Source: Curvularia sp. ZM96 (lineage: Eukaryota; Ascomycota; Dothideomycetes; Pleosporales; Pleosporaceae). Taken from it: a stretch of DNA of 64,000 bases. The stretch lies in the NCBI GenBank assembly GCA_022457065.1, contig JAJGBQ010000002.1:868001-932000 (forward strand), read 5' to 3'. Under the pieces are notes generated by a model. It was not told the origin of the DNA. It made no database searches and worked only from the letters and a program-made list of their open reading frames with translations. Of this stretch, positions 31,901 to 44,007 are shown in pieces (position 1 is the first letter of the stretch; each line of letters starts with the position of its first letter). Made by a program: the position numbers and the translations under genes.

Positions 31901-34121
31901 CCACGAGACAAAGAGAGAGGCGTCAATCCTCCCGTCTCTTCGGCAGTATTCCCAGATCAACTTAACACCCTTCAAACCTTTTCCAGATCTTGACGCGTCG
32001 GCGCGCCCAGTAGTCACCATGGAAGATCTCACAAACACTCTGTCGAAGCTTGGCCTTGAGAAGGTCCCTCAAGAGCCTAACACATACCCCGCCCTGAACC
32101 CCTTCGACATTTACAGGAGCCACATCACAGAGTTGCTCTCCTCCGTCTCCGGCGTGGACAAGAAAATAATATACCCTACATTGGCTTGGACCGCGAAGCC
32201 CGAGCATGGAGATCTGCAATTGGCCGTCCCCGCGCTGCGTCAGAAGAAGAAGGACATGAAGGCATTCGCACAAGAGTTGGCAGACGCTTTCCCAGAGTCG
32301 CCTCTGGTCAAGAAGCCAATTGTTACCAACACTTCGATTGGCTTCTTCTTCAAGCCTGAAACCCTCACCTCGCTTGTCCTACCCATGGTCCTCAAGTCCA
32401 AGGAAAGCTATGGATTCAACAAGAACCTGGGCCTCAAGGACCCCTCCGATCCCTCTTCTGGCCCCAAGAAGATGATTGTCGAGTTCAGTTCGCCCAACAT
32501 TGCGAAGCCGTTCCACGCCGGTCACTTGCGAAGCACAATTATTGGTGGTTTCCTTGCGAACCTGTATGAGGGTGCGGGATGGGATGTCATTCGCATGAAC
32601 TATCTCGGAGACTGGGGAAAGCAATACGGTGTGTTGGCTATTGGATTTGATCTGTACGGAAGTGAGGAAGAGCTCGTCAAGAACCCTATCGGACATCTGT
32701 ACGACATCTACGTCAAGGTCAGCAACGTCCAGCACAATGAGGCAGAGCAGGTCAAGGCTCTCAAGGCTGAGGTCGCAAAGCTCAAAGAGGAGGGCAAGGA
32801 CGCATCAGAGCAGGAGAAGCAGATCAAGAAGATTGAGGAGGATGGCATTGATGAGCAGGCCAGGAAATACTTCAAGGGAATGGTAGACGGTGAGCCCAAG
32901 GCTCTGGGTATCTGGAAGCGCTTCAGGGTGAGTTCGTTTGCTTTGTCCGCTGATACAATCTGTACTAATGAACCTAGGATCTGTCAATTGAGAAGTACAA
33001 GCAAACATATGCCCGGTTGAACATTCACTACGATGACTACAGTGGAGAGTCGCAAGTCAAGGATGAGAGCATGGAACTTGCTGCCAAGACCATGTGGGAG
33101 AAGAAGGTCTGCCAGGACTCAGAGGGTGCTGTCATTGTAGATCTCACACCACACTCCAAGAAGTTGGGCAAGGCAGTCGTCAAGAAGAAAGACGGCACAT
33201 CGCTGTACCTGACGCGAGACATTGGTGCGGCTATTGAGCGTGACGAGAAGTACCACTTCGAGTATGTACCATGATGTCGTTTCAAAGACGAGAAAGAGAT
33301 GCTAACGTCTCGCAGCAAAATGATCTACGTTGTTGCTTCGCAACAAGATCTCCACTTGGCCCAGCTCTTTAAGATCGAAGAGCTCATGGGAAGGAAAGAC
33401 ATCTCAGACAGGTGTCAACACATCAACTTCGGCATGGTCCTTGGTTAGTGGCCACTTCATTTGTCCCATAACCGATCCTCAAGCTAACGACATTACTATA
33501 GGCATGTCGACCCGAAAAGGTACCGCCAAGTTCCTCGACGACATTCTCCGGGATGTTGGTGACAAGATGCACGAAGTCATGAAGTCGAACGAGACAAAAT
33601 ACGCCCAGGTCAAGGACCCAGAGCAAACGGCAGACACGCTTGGTATCTCAGCCGTCATGGTCCAAGACATGAAGGGAAAGCGCATCAACAACTACACCTT
33701 CGACATGGACCGCATGACATCGTTCGAAGGCGACACAGGCCCATACCTGCAATACGCCCACGCACGTCTCTGCTCCATCTACCGCAAGGCTGTCGAATCC
33801 GACCCTTCGCTCGCCGAACTCGATCTCGCCACCGCTGCAGACTTGAGTCTTCTCCAGGAAGATAAGGCCGTCGAGCTCGTCCGCCAACTCGCCAGCTGGC
33901 CCGACACCTTCCTCAACACGCTCAAGACACAGGAGCCTACGACAGTACTCACATACCTGTTCAAGATGGCCCACGCGCTGAGCAGCAGCTACGACCACCT
34001 ACAGGTTGTCGGCTCGGAGAGGAATGTTCTGATTGCTAGGCTCGCACTGTACGTTGCTGCTAGGCAAGTTTTGTACAATGGTATGAGGGTCCTGGGTCTG
34101 AGTCCTGTTGAGAGGATGTAA
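31683..34121 (+). CDS. Arginyl-tRNA synthetase, probably dual-targeted
   Basis: Charges tRNA-Arg. Exons 31683-32927, 32978-33261, 33316-33443 and 33502-34121 (introns 50, 54 and 58 bp) give 758 aa from the first ATG or 646 aa from the in-frame ATG at 32019, which has an excellent context (ACCATGG). The 112 residues between the two starts begin MQQSLTNICRARLLNFSTTH and stay Arg/Ser/Thr-rich with little acid, typical of a mitochondrial presequence, so one gene probably supplies both compartments. Class I signatures: SSPNIAKPFHAGHLRST (HIGH-type), KMSKS-equivalent MSTRKG at the start of exon 4, YLGDWGKQYG, and a C-terminal tRNA-binding DALR-type domain ending in LGLSPVERM. A coiled Lys/Glu-rich insertion (KALKAEVAKLKEEGKD) lies in the catalytic part. 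The frame upstream begins at a TTG, so 31653 is not a start. Confidence 0.96.
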
Positions 34122-35008
34122 AAAAAAGGGAAAAGGAAATAAATAGACTATGATGTTATGTTATTGATGGCATTGGGAGATACAACGAATAAGACATTTT
34201 CTTTTCTTCTACCAACATTTGTGGTTCTTCACTCGAAAAACATGACCATTCAACAAACATGAGCTTGGAACATCGTTGGGGGACTAAGGCTTTTTTATTC
34301 AGTATTGGATGCTATAAACATGGTTCTTATTCTAGCCTCATGGCTACCGTCTCATACATGCTCCATCTATCCGTGTGTGTACCGATAGTAATGCATGAGC
34401 CGGCAGCTTCCAATGTAGCGTGCATGAGTCCCAGCAGCAGAACCAAGGTGCAGTAGCTGAAAGAGTTGAAGGCGCTACCCAAAATGTTTCCCGCGCTCTG
34501 TCTACAATACCTGTGGGATCTAGTGAGCTATGCTCTAGTCCGTCGCAGGCCTTGACCATGTATGTTTTTTTTTAGTTTGTTTTAGAGTGGGGTTGTATGG
34601 TTTATGGTATGTGATGTAGTGTAGGATATGCATGTGGGTTCGGGAAGGTGGTTGGGGAGTTGTCGTACTTTGTACGACGTAGAGTCGGAAACGACTGAAT
34701 GTACAGGGGCTCCGGGAAAATGCTAGAAACAATGCTAGAACGCTGGAAAACAAATCAAAAGGGTAGGGGAATGCACCACACGCTAGGGTTGTCCGAGTCC
34801 GGGTGATGGTGGTCTTGAACTGTGAATCGATAGGAGAAGAAGAGGCCACACATGCTTAGCCTCCTCTCACTTCAAAGATTCTCTTCAGCCCACGTCTTGA
34901 AATTCGACCCACTGCCGCAACAACCCCGACGATGAAGGCGACTCGAAAAGACAGAAAAACGAGACATAATGCAAGAACACAGACGGCCCACCCCATCTCG
35001 TCCACTTG
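34122..35008. other. Convergent intergenic region
   Basis: Between the 3' ends of ArgRS (+) and the 572-aa gene (-). It carries A-rich tracts just after the ArgRS stop and a T-rich stretch near 34560-34575. No gene is supported. Confidence 0.5.
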
Positions 35009-36944
35009 TTAGGCGCCATTGGTCACCGGCGGCCCTCCCACACGGGGGTCCCCAGGTGGCAGTCCTGGGACCTTCTGAGGAGGCGGATGGGCAGGGTGCG
35101 AGTGGTGAGGACAACCATGTGGACAGGTCGCAATTGGTTCGTCATAGTCATCGTCGTAGTACTCGTCCTGTGGGTCTAGAGATCCCTCGTCGTCTCGTCG
35201 GTCGTAACCACCTGGTGGAGGGTTCTGATTGTGAGCAGCATTGTTGGCATTATTTTGCGCCTTTTTGCTCGCCTTCTTGCCCTTGCGTCCCTTCATCCTG
35301 GCCTTCTCCAACAGACGGCGCTTTTCAGCCAAACGCTTGCGCTCTTTCCTGTCCTTGATCTCGTACTGGCGAATAAGAGCCATCGGCGGATGACCAAAGA
35401 TGTCTTCATATTCACAGAATTCGCAGATCCACGGCTGGGTGGGTGGGTTGTGAAAGTTGGCATATTCTTGCTGGATGCGACGCTTGCGGGCAGCGTACTC
35501 GTACATCTTCGAGGCGCTGCGTCGAGGCTTTCGTGGTGGTGGAGCTTGCTGTGGTGGAGGGGGTCCAGTAGGCCGGCGTGCGGTCCCATTAGGAGGGGGA
35601 GGGGGAGGATATGCACCTGCCTCATTCATGCTCGGACTGGTCTGAGTGCCCTGTGTAGACACCATTGGGACGTCGGAGCGGACAGGAGGGCGAGCACGAA
35701 CGCCTTGGGGGTGGGATTGGGATGTGGCGGTATTGGGGTAGGCACCTGGCGGTTGAGAATACTGGCCATTTTCCTGGCCTGGCCAGACCATCTTGTTCGC
35801 AGAATCAGAGCCGCAGGTGAAGGTGAATTGCGTCTTATTCGCGCTAGTCTTAGCAGCTTCCTGCTGCAAGAGGCTCACGTTCTCGTTACCGTGGGGCGGC
35901 GGGGTCGCTGCGGCGTTGGCGATTGCCGTTGAGATGATGCCGCTTTGCTCTGGGGGACCTAGAAAACTAATAGTCAGCGCACGGACTCTCTTTCTAAAAA
36001 CGAAGACAAATGAGTTTCCGAGGTGGGACCGTACGTTTACTGTTCGCTTTGGAGTTGGCGAGAGTGCTCGACGTCGTCAAGACGCGTCTCTCTGACCGTC
36101 CTGAGCCAGAGCGGCCAAAGCGCCCTCTGCCTGCGCCCGAGATGCCTGTTCCAGAAGCCGTGGTGTGTTGAGGTGTAGAGGGCGCCGAGCCATAATAGCG
36201 CGCCGCACCATCTCCGTTACTATCGTCGGTCGGTCCTGCCTCTTGGACATGTGCCACGGCTATACTAGCCAGGTCCGCCGAGAGGCTCGCGTGATGTGAA
36301 CCATTGCTACCCATGTTCGGAATCTTGCGCTTCTTCTTATTATTCGTATTCTCAAACGACTCATAGCCATCCACTGAAGACGTTGGCGAGGCTGGTTTAC
36401 GATGGGCACCCGTGACGCCAGCAACAGGTTTCCCAGATGCATGTCTGCTGTACGCGTAGCTTGGAGATGCAGGCAGCGGCCCGTTTCGGTCATCCTCATC
36501 CTCGTCGCTCTCTACCTCGGAGTGGGTGTGACCACAGTGACAGGCATGGTGGTCGTTGGTCCCAGTCCTGTGAGGGCGCACCCGCTCGTCGGCCACGTAT
36601 GGGAAGTTGAAGAGCGGGCCTGTGGGGGGCGGATTGTGGGGATACACAATCGTCTCGGCCTGCTCGGGCGACAGACGAGCGCGCAGAGAGCGGCTGGGTA
36701 GAGGGCGAATAGGCCGGTCGGGGTACATGGACGAGGAAGTGTCGGGCGAAGAGCGCAGCGGCGAGGAACGATTCCACTCGTAGCCTGTGAAAGGAACAAG
36801 CCGTGTCAGATACACGTAGAGCGAACAAAAGTAGCCTCGAACTGGGGATATGGGTGCAGTGATGTGGTGCGCGACAAGGAAATAGGCGGAGAAGTGGGTA
36901 ATCCACAACAACGTCTAGTACTTACCCGCAGTCGCCGCTGCCAT
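35009..36944 (-). CDS. Fungal protein of unknown function with CxxC and His-rich ends (572 aa)
   Basis: Exons 36944-36926 (a 19-nt first exon, MAAATA+G), 36784-36035 and 35958-35009. Exon 1 joins to GYEWNRSSPLRSS through a GTAAGT donor and CACAG acceptor. The N-terminal half is Ser/Pro-rich with a HACHCGHTHSEVES cluster and a NNKKKRKIP basic motif that could be a nuclear signal. The C-terminal half has a Pro-rich stretch (YPPPPPPNG), then a conserved-looking core, PWICEFCEYEDIFGHPPMAL, followed by a long Lys/Arg/Glu helix and a tail rich in Cys-His pairs (CPHGCPHHSHPAHPP). I recognise the general type as a conserved uncharacterised ascomycete protein but know no function. The CxxC and CPHGCPHH pieces suggest metal binding. 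The 141-bp first intron is near the usual upper size here. Confidence 0.85.
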
Positions 36945-39235
36945 GCTGGCAATCTTCCTCTGATGCCCAATCAGCGAGGCAGGGTGGCCGGTGTCGTGCC
37001 TCCAAAAAAAAGGACCAGCTATGCTCAAGACTATCCTAGGTCGTGGCCTGGCGTTCCCACGTCAGCACTGCACCCTCGACCACCGTGACCGCCCAAGCGC
37101 AGGGAATTTGCGGTAACTCTTGGTCTCTCGGACTTGTGGCGAAACGCGGTGTTGGGGAATCGGAAGCTGTACGCACCTTTTTCGAGGGGGGTTTGTGTGA
37201 GGGACAGTACTGGAGACTAGTTAGCGGAGAACCCCTCTATTATTTGCGTGGGATGGCGACCAACGAGATGCAGCCAAAACAACAACGGGATAATATGCCT
37301 AAGTCCAACAGACTATATCGTCGAGTAGCGTGCTCGAAGGTGGTGGGAACGAGTGACTGGGTGATGGATGTGTCAATGCCGAAGACGTGGGATTGGGTTC
37401 GCCGCCGTCGCCAAGGCCAGCCAATCCACGCGCTCTGGCTGCTGTGGTGGTGGCCTTTGCTCGCCAAAGCAGGGACTCTATTAGCGCCTCTGAGGAGCCA
37501 AGTCGAACCAAGTCGCAGATGCACAAAGTCGAAGCAATCAAGACAAGCAGCCAGGTATAGGTTGAGGCAGACGACTTGCACAGTCGTCGGTGGGAGACGT
37601 CGACGTCGGCTTGCATGCCATCTCACCACGGCGGCCGTGCTGGTGGCGCTAGCACCGGCAGGGGATTGGCGATTACTCGACATCCGCCCTGGCACTTCCA
37701 CCGCACCCGCCGTCAACCTGTCCGTACTCTTGTCGAAGCTTCTCCCCATTTCCGCATGCATTAGTCACAGTCGTCTGCGCTCGAGTCGCCCTGTCCACTG
37801 CCATAGCCGGAACCAGCAGCCCAGGTTGCAGCCTGAACGATGCCTACGGGCCTTGACCTATGTGTGCTAATTGGCCAGCCACATCACACTCTGACGCTCT
37901 TCTAGAAACAAACCCAGTCTCCCAAACAGGCCTGCTAGCCTCGTCCAGGGGCTGGGATGTAGTCGCTGTCTGGCATGTGCATAGTGATCGGCTTTACCCC
38001 CTCTGGCTATCCCGCTCGTACCTGCGTCGCTGGCGCCTGGCGACCCCACAGGCACATGCAGCACGAATACATGCCTTGGCTGTTGACTATAGAATACTGA
38101 AGACACGATATCCACCTGACGACAACCACAGTTGAGACCCTGGATTAACGGTGGCTGTAGTGCTCGGTGGCTTTGGCCGGCGTTATGCATGGGGATAAGC
38201 CTCCCGTATCGATTGCCGGCGACCGCCTACGTCATAACATAGAGTTCACGGCTAACCTCGTGTCTATTGTACAACCAGCCTTGCATACCGCCATGGCTTC
38301 CCCTCATGCCTAATAGTACATCGCATCTGCCATCAAAGTTTCTCATGAGCGTCACAAAAAATAACTCATTCTACGCATAATGCAGCGATGCCCTTGTGAG
38401 TCTGAAAACACTAGTATGGTCTTCGGCTGCAATTTCGGGCTGCAAGGCAGCCCTAATATCCATCATCATGCCATGGAGGAGGCATCCTTCTCAAGGTTCT
38501 CCGCCAAGATCCATTGAAAGCACCTACTCGAGAATCCAGTGGTTTTCCGCATGTTCTCACGGTTCTATGAGAAATGAAGACCACCGAAAGGCCATATTTC
38601 CAAGGCTTCGAAACTTTCGCATTACCATGCAGCACCAGTCATCCACAGAAAGTAATACTCGAGAGTTTTGAAAGCGGAGTGTCGGTATCATCTTTCTAAA
38701 CTTCCCTCGCTGCAGAGCGCCAGATGATAAGGCACTGTGCAAACATCCTCGCAGTAGCAAACGGATCCACCACGTTGTCCGTCGGTACCGTAGAATTGAC
38801 GATTTTCGCGCCAAAGTATAGAACACCATAAACCACGTGACTGCTTCTCTCTATCCTATCTATTCAATGGTTCTGTTACTGCCATCTACCCTACTGTAAA
38901 AACACTCCTCAATCCTGTGTCTCGCCGTTTACATCATCTGCTGACGTCCATGTGCGCCTTTGCGCAATCGAGAGCAAATTTCGTTTGTCACACTTGAGTG
39001 GTTTCACTCTTACTCGAAGCGGGGTTGTATATCATTCCGGTCCCACTCTATGTTTGCTCTTACACCACTCTTCTGGTTCAACGGGGACTCGACTATCCAC
39101 GGCTCGCTTCACCAATGCTCTCAGCAACTTGCCCACTTTTCGTAATATAACTTTTCCTACCACCTTTTCTGCCTCACCCTGTATTTCACACAATCACGCA
39201 CCTGCGGCGACTTCAATCCAGCAAAATTGCCCACC
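36945..39235. other. 2.3-kb intergenic region
   Basis: Upstream space of the 572-aa gene (-) and the RTA1-like gene (+). A 275-codon plus frame (37043-37870) is present but is low in Asp/Glu, rich in Arg/Ser/Leu and featureless, so it is not called. The last 300 bp before 39236 are T/C-rich, as expected for a promoter and leader. Confidence 0.45.
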
Positions 39236-40289
39236 ATGATGCTAGGATATGACGACACCCCTTGCTACCTGCCTTCCGAAAATTGTCCCATCCGCTATGC
39301 ATTCTGGCAGTACCGGCCGTCTTTTAGCATCAACAGTACCTTTCTAGTGCTCTTCGGGATATCCTTCATCACTTTTACGATTCAAGGCGCCACAAAGACA
39401 AAATGGCTTGCATTCAGCGGTGCTATGGCCGCAGGTTGTGCACTCGAGGTCATTGGCTATATTGGGCGTATCCTAGCCCACCAAGACATGTTTGCAGAGG
39501 TAAGCATCGATGGCAGATACCAGTAGAAGCCGTATTGTTGGCATCTCTCGCTCGACCGCTGACACCATCTAGGACCCCTTCCTCATCCAAATCGTCTGCT
39601 TGACTATTGGCCCTGCTTTCCTCGCTGCAGGCCTATATCTCTGCCTTTCCCGTGTCGTCACTACCGTTGGTCCAGAGCATTCGCGCATCAAGCCTCACTC
39701 GTACCCAAAGATTTTCATTCCCTGCGACATCGTCTCTCTCATGCTTCAGGCTATTGGAGGAGGTATGGCCAGCGCTGCTATACACCGAGGAGAGAAGTCG
39801 ACCAAGGGCGACCGTGTCATGATCGCTGGTCTGGCCTTCCAAGTTGCAACAATGTTCGCCTTCATTCTCATATCTGTCGACTTCGCCTGGCGCACATTGC
39901 GTAACCGAAAAGCACTTTCATTGCTCGGTCCCAGTCAGTCTCAGAATGCAAGCAGGCAATCTCGGTCGTTCAAGGCTTTCCTCATCGCCCTGACGTTATC
40001 TACCCTGTGCATCTTCACAAGGTGTGTATTTCGGGTTGCTGAACTGAGTGAGGGCTGGAGAGGCCATCTAGCCACCACACAAAGATACTTCATCGGCCTT
40101 GAGGGAGCAGTCGTTCTAGCATCGGTGTTGCTCTTGAATCTGTGCCACCCGGCATTCTGCTTCAAGGATGCCAAGGACGTCAGCGCTGTGCAGTCAAATA
40201 AGAGCTGGTTTGGCAAACGGAGGCCCAATCCAAATCGTGACGAGGCGAGCGAGAACGAGCTCACAAGGTTCACTACTAGAGCTTTCTGA
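39236..40289 (+). CDS. RTA1-like seven-TM membrane protein
   Basis: Exons 39236-39499 and 39573-40289 (73-bp intron) encode 326 aa. Seven hydrophobic helices can be read, starting with FLVLFGISFITFTIQGA and ending with LEGAVVLASVLLLNLCHP. The RTA1 family signatures are present: EVIGYIGR in helix 2, an IQIVCLTIGPAFLAAGLYL block at the splice junction, GGGMAS in the middle, and TRCVFRVAELSEG in place of the usual 'RxxYRxxE'. The family includes yeast Rsb1 (sphingoid base release) and Rta1/Rtm1/Pug1 (7-aminocholesterol resistance, porphyrin/heme transport). The basic-acidic C tail is cytosolic by the family's topology. The exact substrate cannot be told from sequence. The frame extends three codons upstream only by a non-ATG start. 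Confidence 0.92.
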
Positions 40290-41523
40290 GTAAGGAGTAG
40301 GAACAGGAAGGAAGTTTAATCCCGGATGGGAACACGGACATAGGGATTGTGAACAAAACAGCTCACTTTAGATAATGCTTGTTGCACCCAGATGCCGTCA
40401 GCGGAGGAGTTCTGTTTCTGAGATTCTCCTCAAATCATGTGTCAAGGCTCGATGCTATAGTTCTTTAGCTTGTCTGCCTGCTGAAAGCCAATCCGCTTTT
40501 CCACTTTACGTAAGCATTCTCAGTAGCTATAAGGAATGTAAACCTAGGTTGCGAATATCAGCATGAAAAATACCGGCTCCAGAGCATTTAGTATACTCCA
40601 TATGATACGCCAAGCGTTCAGTGACATTCGTTCTAGGTGACCGAGTCCCACCCCTCGACGAAGAAACTGAGATTGTCTACCAACTCACCCAATTACCCAT
40701 TATGTTCAAACTCTGTAAAATATCTACAGAGGCTTATATGACAGGTCTTTAGGAAGTACTCAATCAGGAAACGAATAAATAATGTTGAGTTTCGTAGAGT
40801 TACACATCGCGAAGTGCTTGAAATCGTCGCAGTTTTTCGTCTTGGGGGCGGGGGAGACAATATGCAAATTGTCTCACGGGCGAAGAACGTATTTCAAAGT
40901 GAGGTCCGGCAACTACATAACCTCAATTTCAATCACTTGTGTGATATTTGAGCGGCCCTGTATATGGCGCAGTGTATCTTTCTATCACTTCATGAATGAC
41001 CATGACCAACACAATGCACTAAAGTGTGCGATTTATTTCACTTCACCGACTGTTATCACAAACTTTTATCACATGCTAGAGTCCGCCCGATAGTGTTTCA
41101 GTTTTCTCATGGCTTCTATGATTTCTTCCTCTACAAAACCTTTCAACTTATCCTCTTCAACCATCCCTCCCCACTTCCATTATATTCCATTCCACTACCA
41201 CTCGTAATCGCCAACCATCCCTTGCCACAGCCATTTGTAGTCGCCAAATATCCCCTGCTATATCCACTCCAGGCACTCTACTACCACTTGCAATCTTTAA
41301 CTACCCCTTCTCGTAACCACCTCATCTCTCCTCATAACCAATCCATCCACTCCACTACCTCTTGCAATATCCGATCATTCTTTCCCACGGCTGCTGTATC
41401 CACTCTAACTAATTTATCACCATTTTTATACCCCCATCTATATCTTCCAACACTCACTCCATCCACTCCAGTACCACTTGTAACCTCCAGCCTCATCACC
41501 AGAAAGATCCAGAACAATTCAAC
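40290..41523. other. Intergenic, upstream of the BTB gene
   Basis: AT-rich spacer ending in a C/T-rich leader (annotated separately). Open frames here are short and featureless. Confidence 0.5.
41150..41510 (+). repeat. Degenerate CCA/CTTG-rich direct repeats before the BTB gene
   Basis: A purine-poor stretch in which a loose unit recurs: 'CCACTACCACTYGYAAT' and variants appear near 41195, 41225, 41280, 41355 and 41470 (for example CACTCGTAATCG, ATTTGTAGTCG, CACTTGCAATC, CTCTTGCAATATC, CACTTGTAACC). Spacing is irregular, so this is a degenerate tandem array rather than a fresh satellite. It lies just upstream of the ATG at 41524 and may be mostly 5' UTR. Confidence 0.5.
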
Positions 41524-43026
41524 ATGAACCAACCCGAGGACGTTGAAATCGTCCTGGGCTATGGAAGTCGCTACAAGTTCCACTCCGGGACACTCGCCCG
41601 CCATTCCCCGCTTTTCGCAGATATGTTGACCGAGCCCAAAGCGGCAAGGCTAAGCCCTCGGGCGCGAAACGCAGGCATCAAGATTCGGTGGATGATCGAA
41701 CTCACCTGGCTGCCCTGTGACAAATACCCAGCGGGCCGTTTCGAGCTGGTGGTAAGTTCTCTGCTCTACCGCTCTCCACCTCCAAAGAAACCCATCACTG
41801 ACTACTCCTAGGCACTCACGAATACAGGCGAGCGGGCTGATAATCGCAAGGGTCTCATCACCAACGAAAACGGACTCATCCAGCAGGCCCAAAAGTGCTT
41901 TGAATACTACGAGTCTATTTTCTACGCCTTCTATGGCAGGGAGCTCGTCATCAACAACTCGACCATGGTCGCTGCGCTTGAACACTGCTACGAGTTGCTC
42001 GAAAAATCTGACTATCTAGGCTGCACGAGCTTCATTTCCAAGCCTATCGAAGTTGCTTTGCGAAATTATGGTCAAGACCTATTTCGTGCTATTGCCAACA
42101 CACCGCACGTATGGGTCGAGATGGCAGTTCGTATCCGTAGCGACTTTCTCTTCTACGAATGCATCATCCATCTGGTTGGAAATTGGCGGGGCTTACAACA
42201 AGCCCATTCGAATCTCCAAGAGCGCTTGTCGCGGATTCCCGGGTTGGTAGCGCTTATCGAGCGGCATCACACACAGCTGCTAGATCGTTGCCAGAAACTC
42301 GAGTTGGGCATTTTGTCCTTGTACCCGAGCGGGGTCCTGCCTCATATAGAGCACGGCGAGCCCGTCAAGCGCGAAGTCTACGCCAAGGACGTACTGTGCT
42401 GGCTTGCGCTCACGTTTTTCCGGGAGTGGGTCACCCAGCGGCTGATCAAGGACGAGGGTCATAACGCCATTGACTGCGGATATGCATTGTACAAGCAGCT
42501 TGGTGCCGGAGCGGATATGGATATGGATCGCGAACTTCTCAAAGAATTCCAAGAGGGGAAGTTCCCTATGACGTCCAAGGCGCTGCGAGTTATGGAACAT
42601 CACCTCAAAGAAATCAAAAACCGTGTCAAGGAGGTGGTGGAAGAGCATGGCGTTCTCAAGTCGAACTGCCAGCTCCACATACAGAAATTTCCGGTCCCGT
42701 ATTTGACGTGCATCGTCCTGGATAACCGGGAGTATCCGTGGGAAAGTCATGTGCAGGCGGCCCAAGGAGGGGTGGAGAGGAAGAGGAAGTACAAGCCTGG
42801 GGGTAATGATATTGCGATGCAGAACTTGGATTCGGCCCGGAAGAGTAAGGAGATGAGTGGTGCGGTTATGGAAGAAGGAGAAGAAGGAAAACAAGGAAAA
42901 GAAGAGGAAGGAGAGGAGGGAGAGGAAAGAGACCAGGGAGACCAAGGAGATGAGGGAGACGACGAGTTTGAAAGTGATGATATGGAGTCTGGAAAGGAGA
43001 GGGGGAAACGTGCCAGGAAGGACTGA
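41524..43026 (+). CDS. BTB/POZ-domain protein (480 aa)
   Basis: Exons 41524-41751 and 41812-43026, 60-bp intron. Residues 1-150 form a BTB-like domain of the fungal type: DVEIVLGYGSRYKFHSGTLARHSPLFADML is the opening strand-helix unit, and the CFEYYESIFYAFYGRELV and ALEHCYELLEKSDYLGC segments are the later helices. The rest is helical without a catalytic signature. The C terminus is a highly acidic, simple-sequence tail (runs of E/G/K/D encoded by GGAGA-type purine repeats, 42870-42990), ending in GKRARKD, a possible nuclear signal. BTB proteins with this layout are numerous in Pezizomycotina and mostly uncharacterised; some act as adaptors for cullin-3 ubiquitin ligases. No specific role is inferred here. 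Confidence 0.87.
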
Positions 43027-43329
43027 TTCATCCCGTCGACGTGTTCTGCTGTAGGCTACAGCATCGATATGAGATTCGAAAGCAGGTGGTTGAAAATAGG
43101 TAACGGTAAAGAAAAAGTTAGTTCTCCCGGTATCATGCCTATTTTCAAGTGGACATAGGAGCGGAAAGAAAAAAATATGCTTTGTACAGTATGTTGCCGT
43201 ATATCTACGACCAAAAGTACCAAACTGACTGCATCATACACTTGCTCACGTGTCTTGCTTTTAAGCCACACATGAGCTTCTCATCGGACCATCTGAAAAT
43301 TCTTGGCTCTTGCCTCTCCTAACGCTTCC
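43027..43329. other. Convergent intergenic region
   Basis: About 300 bp between the 3' ends of the BTB gene (+) and the complex I subunit gene (-). Nothing further is seen. Confidence 0.5.
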
Positions 43330-43682
43330 TTACTCGTCATCGAATCCTGCTGGCCTTGGTCGCGGTCCTTTTGGTACTACAATGAATCAGTATACCACTC
43401 CACGCCCTGGAGAGAAAGAAGAAAATCTCCGCGCATGGAAAAGCCTCATAGTTTGCGATTCCTTTCCTCTCCCTCGCGTCACGTACCTGGGTATGTCAAG
43501 GGAATCTTCTGGATGGGTTCCTCGCCCATGTATCTCCGGATCGGCGGGACGGTAACCACCATTATGGGACCCGCACAGCCGATGACAATGGAGTAGAAGT
43601 ATGCCGGTTTGTTGTAGGCAGCCCACTTGAGGTAGCGCAGCGGCTGGCGGAAGAAGAGCGGGGAGGGAGGGACACCGGACAT
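43330..43682 (-). CDS. nuo9.5: NADH:ubiquinone oxidoreductase 9.5-kDa subunit
   Basis: Exons 43682-43487 and 43376-43330 with a 110-bp intron encode 80 aa. MSGVPPSPLFFRQPLRYLKW is the typical N terminus of the fungal complex I 9.5-kDa accessory subunit (related to NDUFA3), followed by one membrane helix (YFYSIVIGCAGPIMVVTVP), the PPIRRYMGEEP motif and, across the splice site, IPLTYPVPKGPRPRPAGFDDE. The first exon without splicing ends in GT-stop right after LTYP, so the second exon is needed to complete the conserved tail. The open frame extends 50 codons upstream of 43682, but the ATG used gives the family-standard length. Inner mitochondrial membrane; one of several mitochondrial genes in the window, with no sign of co-regulation. 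Confidence 0.93.
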
Positions 43683-44007
43683 GTTGGCTGTGATGCTGCT
43701 CGTGTAAGCGCGGGTCTTGGGAGTGCGGGAACGGTGCGTACGCGTACGTATGTCGATTGCGTATAGAGAGAAAATGGAGGCGCAATATCTGAAGGGCCCA
43801 ATGCCTCGGTCTGGCGTCGCAATGGCCGTCAAACACTATGTCGTGAGGTTAGCTGCTTGTAGCTCAGCGAACCCTCCCGCTCACCTCCAATCGGCGTCCA
43901 GCGATTTTCCGGGGCCGACAAGTCTTGGCAAATGCATACGTATCTCCCATGACAGCTCTCCACGCGGCTGCGCATTCTGACAGGTTCAACTTCCAAACAG
44001 CCACAAG
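43683..44007. other. Divergent promoter of nuo9.5 and WBP1
   Basis: A 325-bp interval between two start codons on opposite strands, so both promoters lie here. It includes GC-rich sequence around 43890-43990; no TATA box or repeat stands out. Confidence 0.55.

Noticed and set aside
37043..37870. 275-codon plus frame in the spacer before the RTA1-like gene
   Set aside because: Random-looking composition rich in Arg, Ser, Leu and Trp with few acidic residues; no family pattern and no supporting introns.
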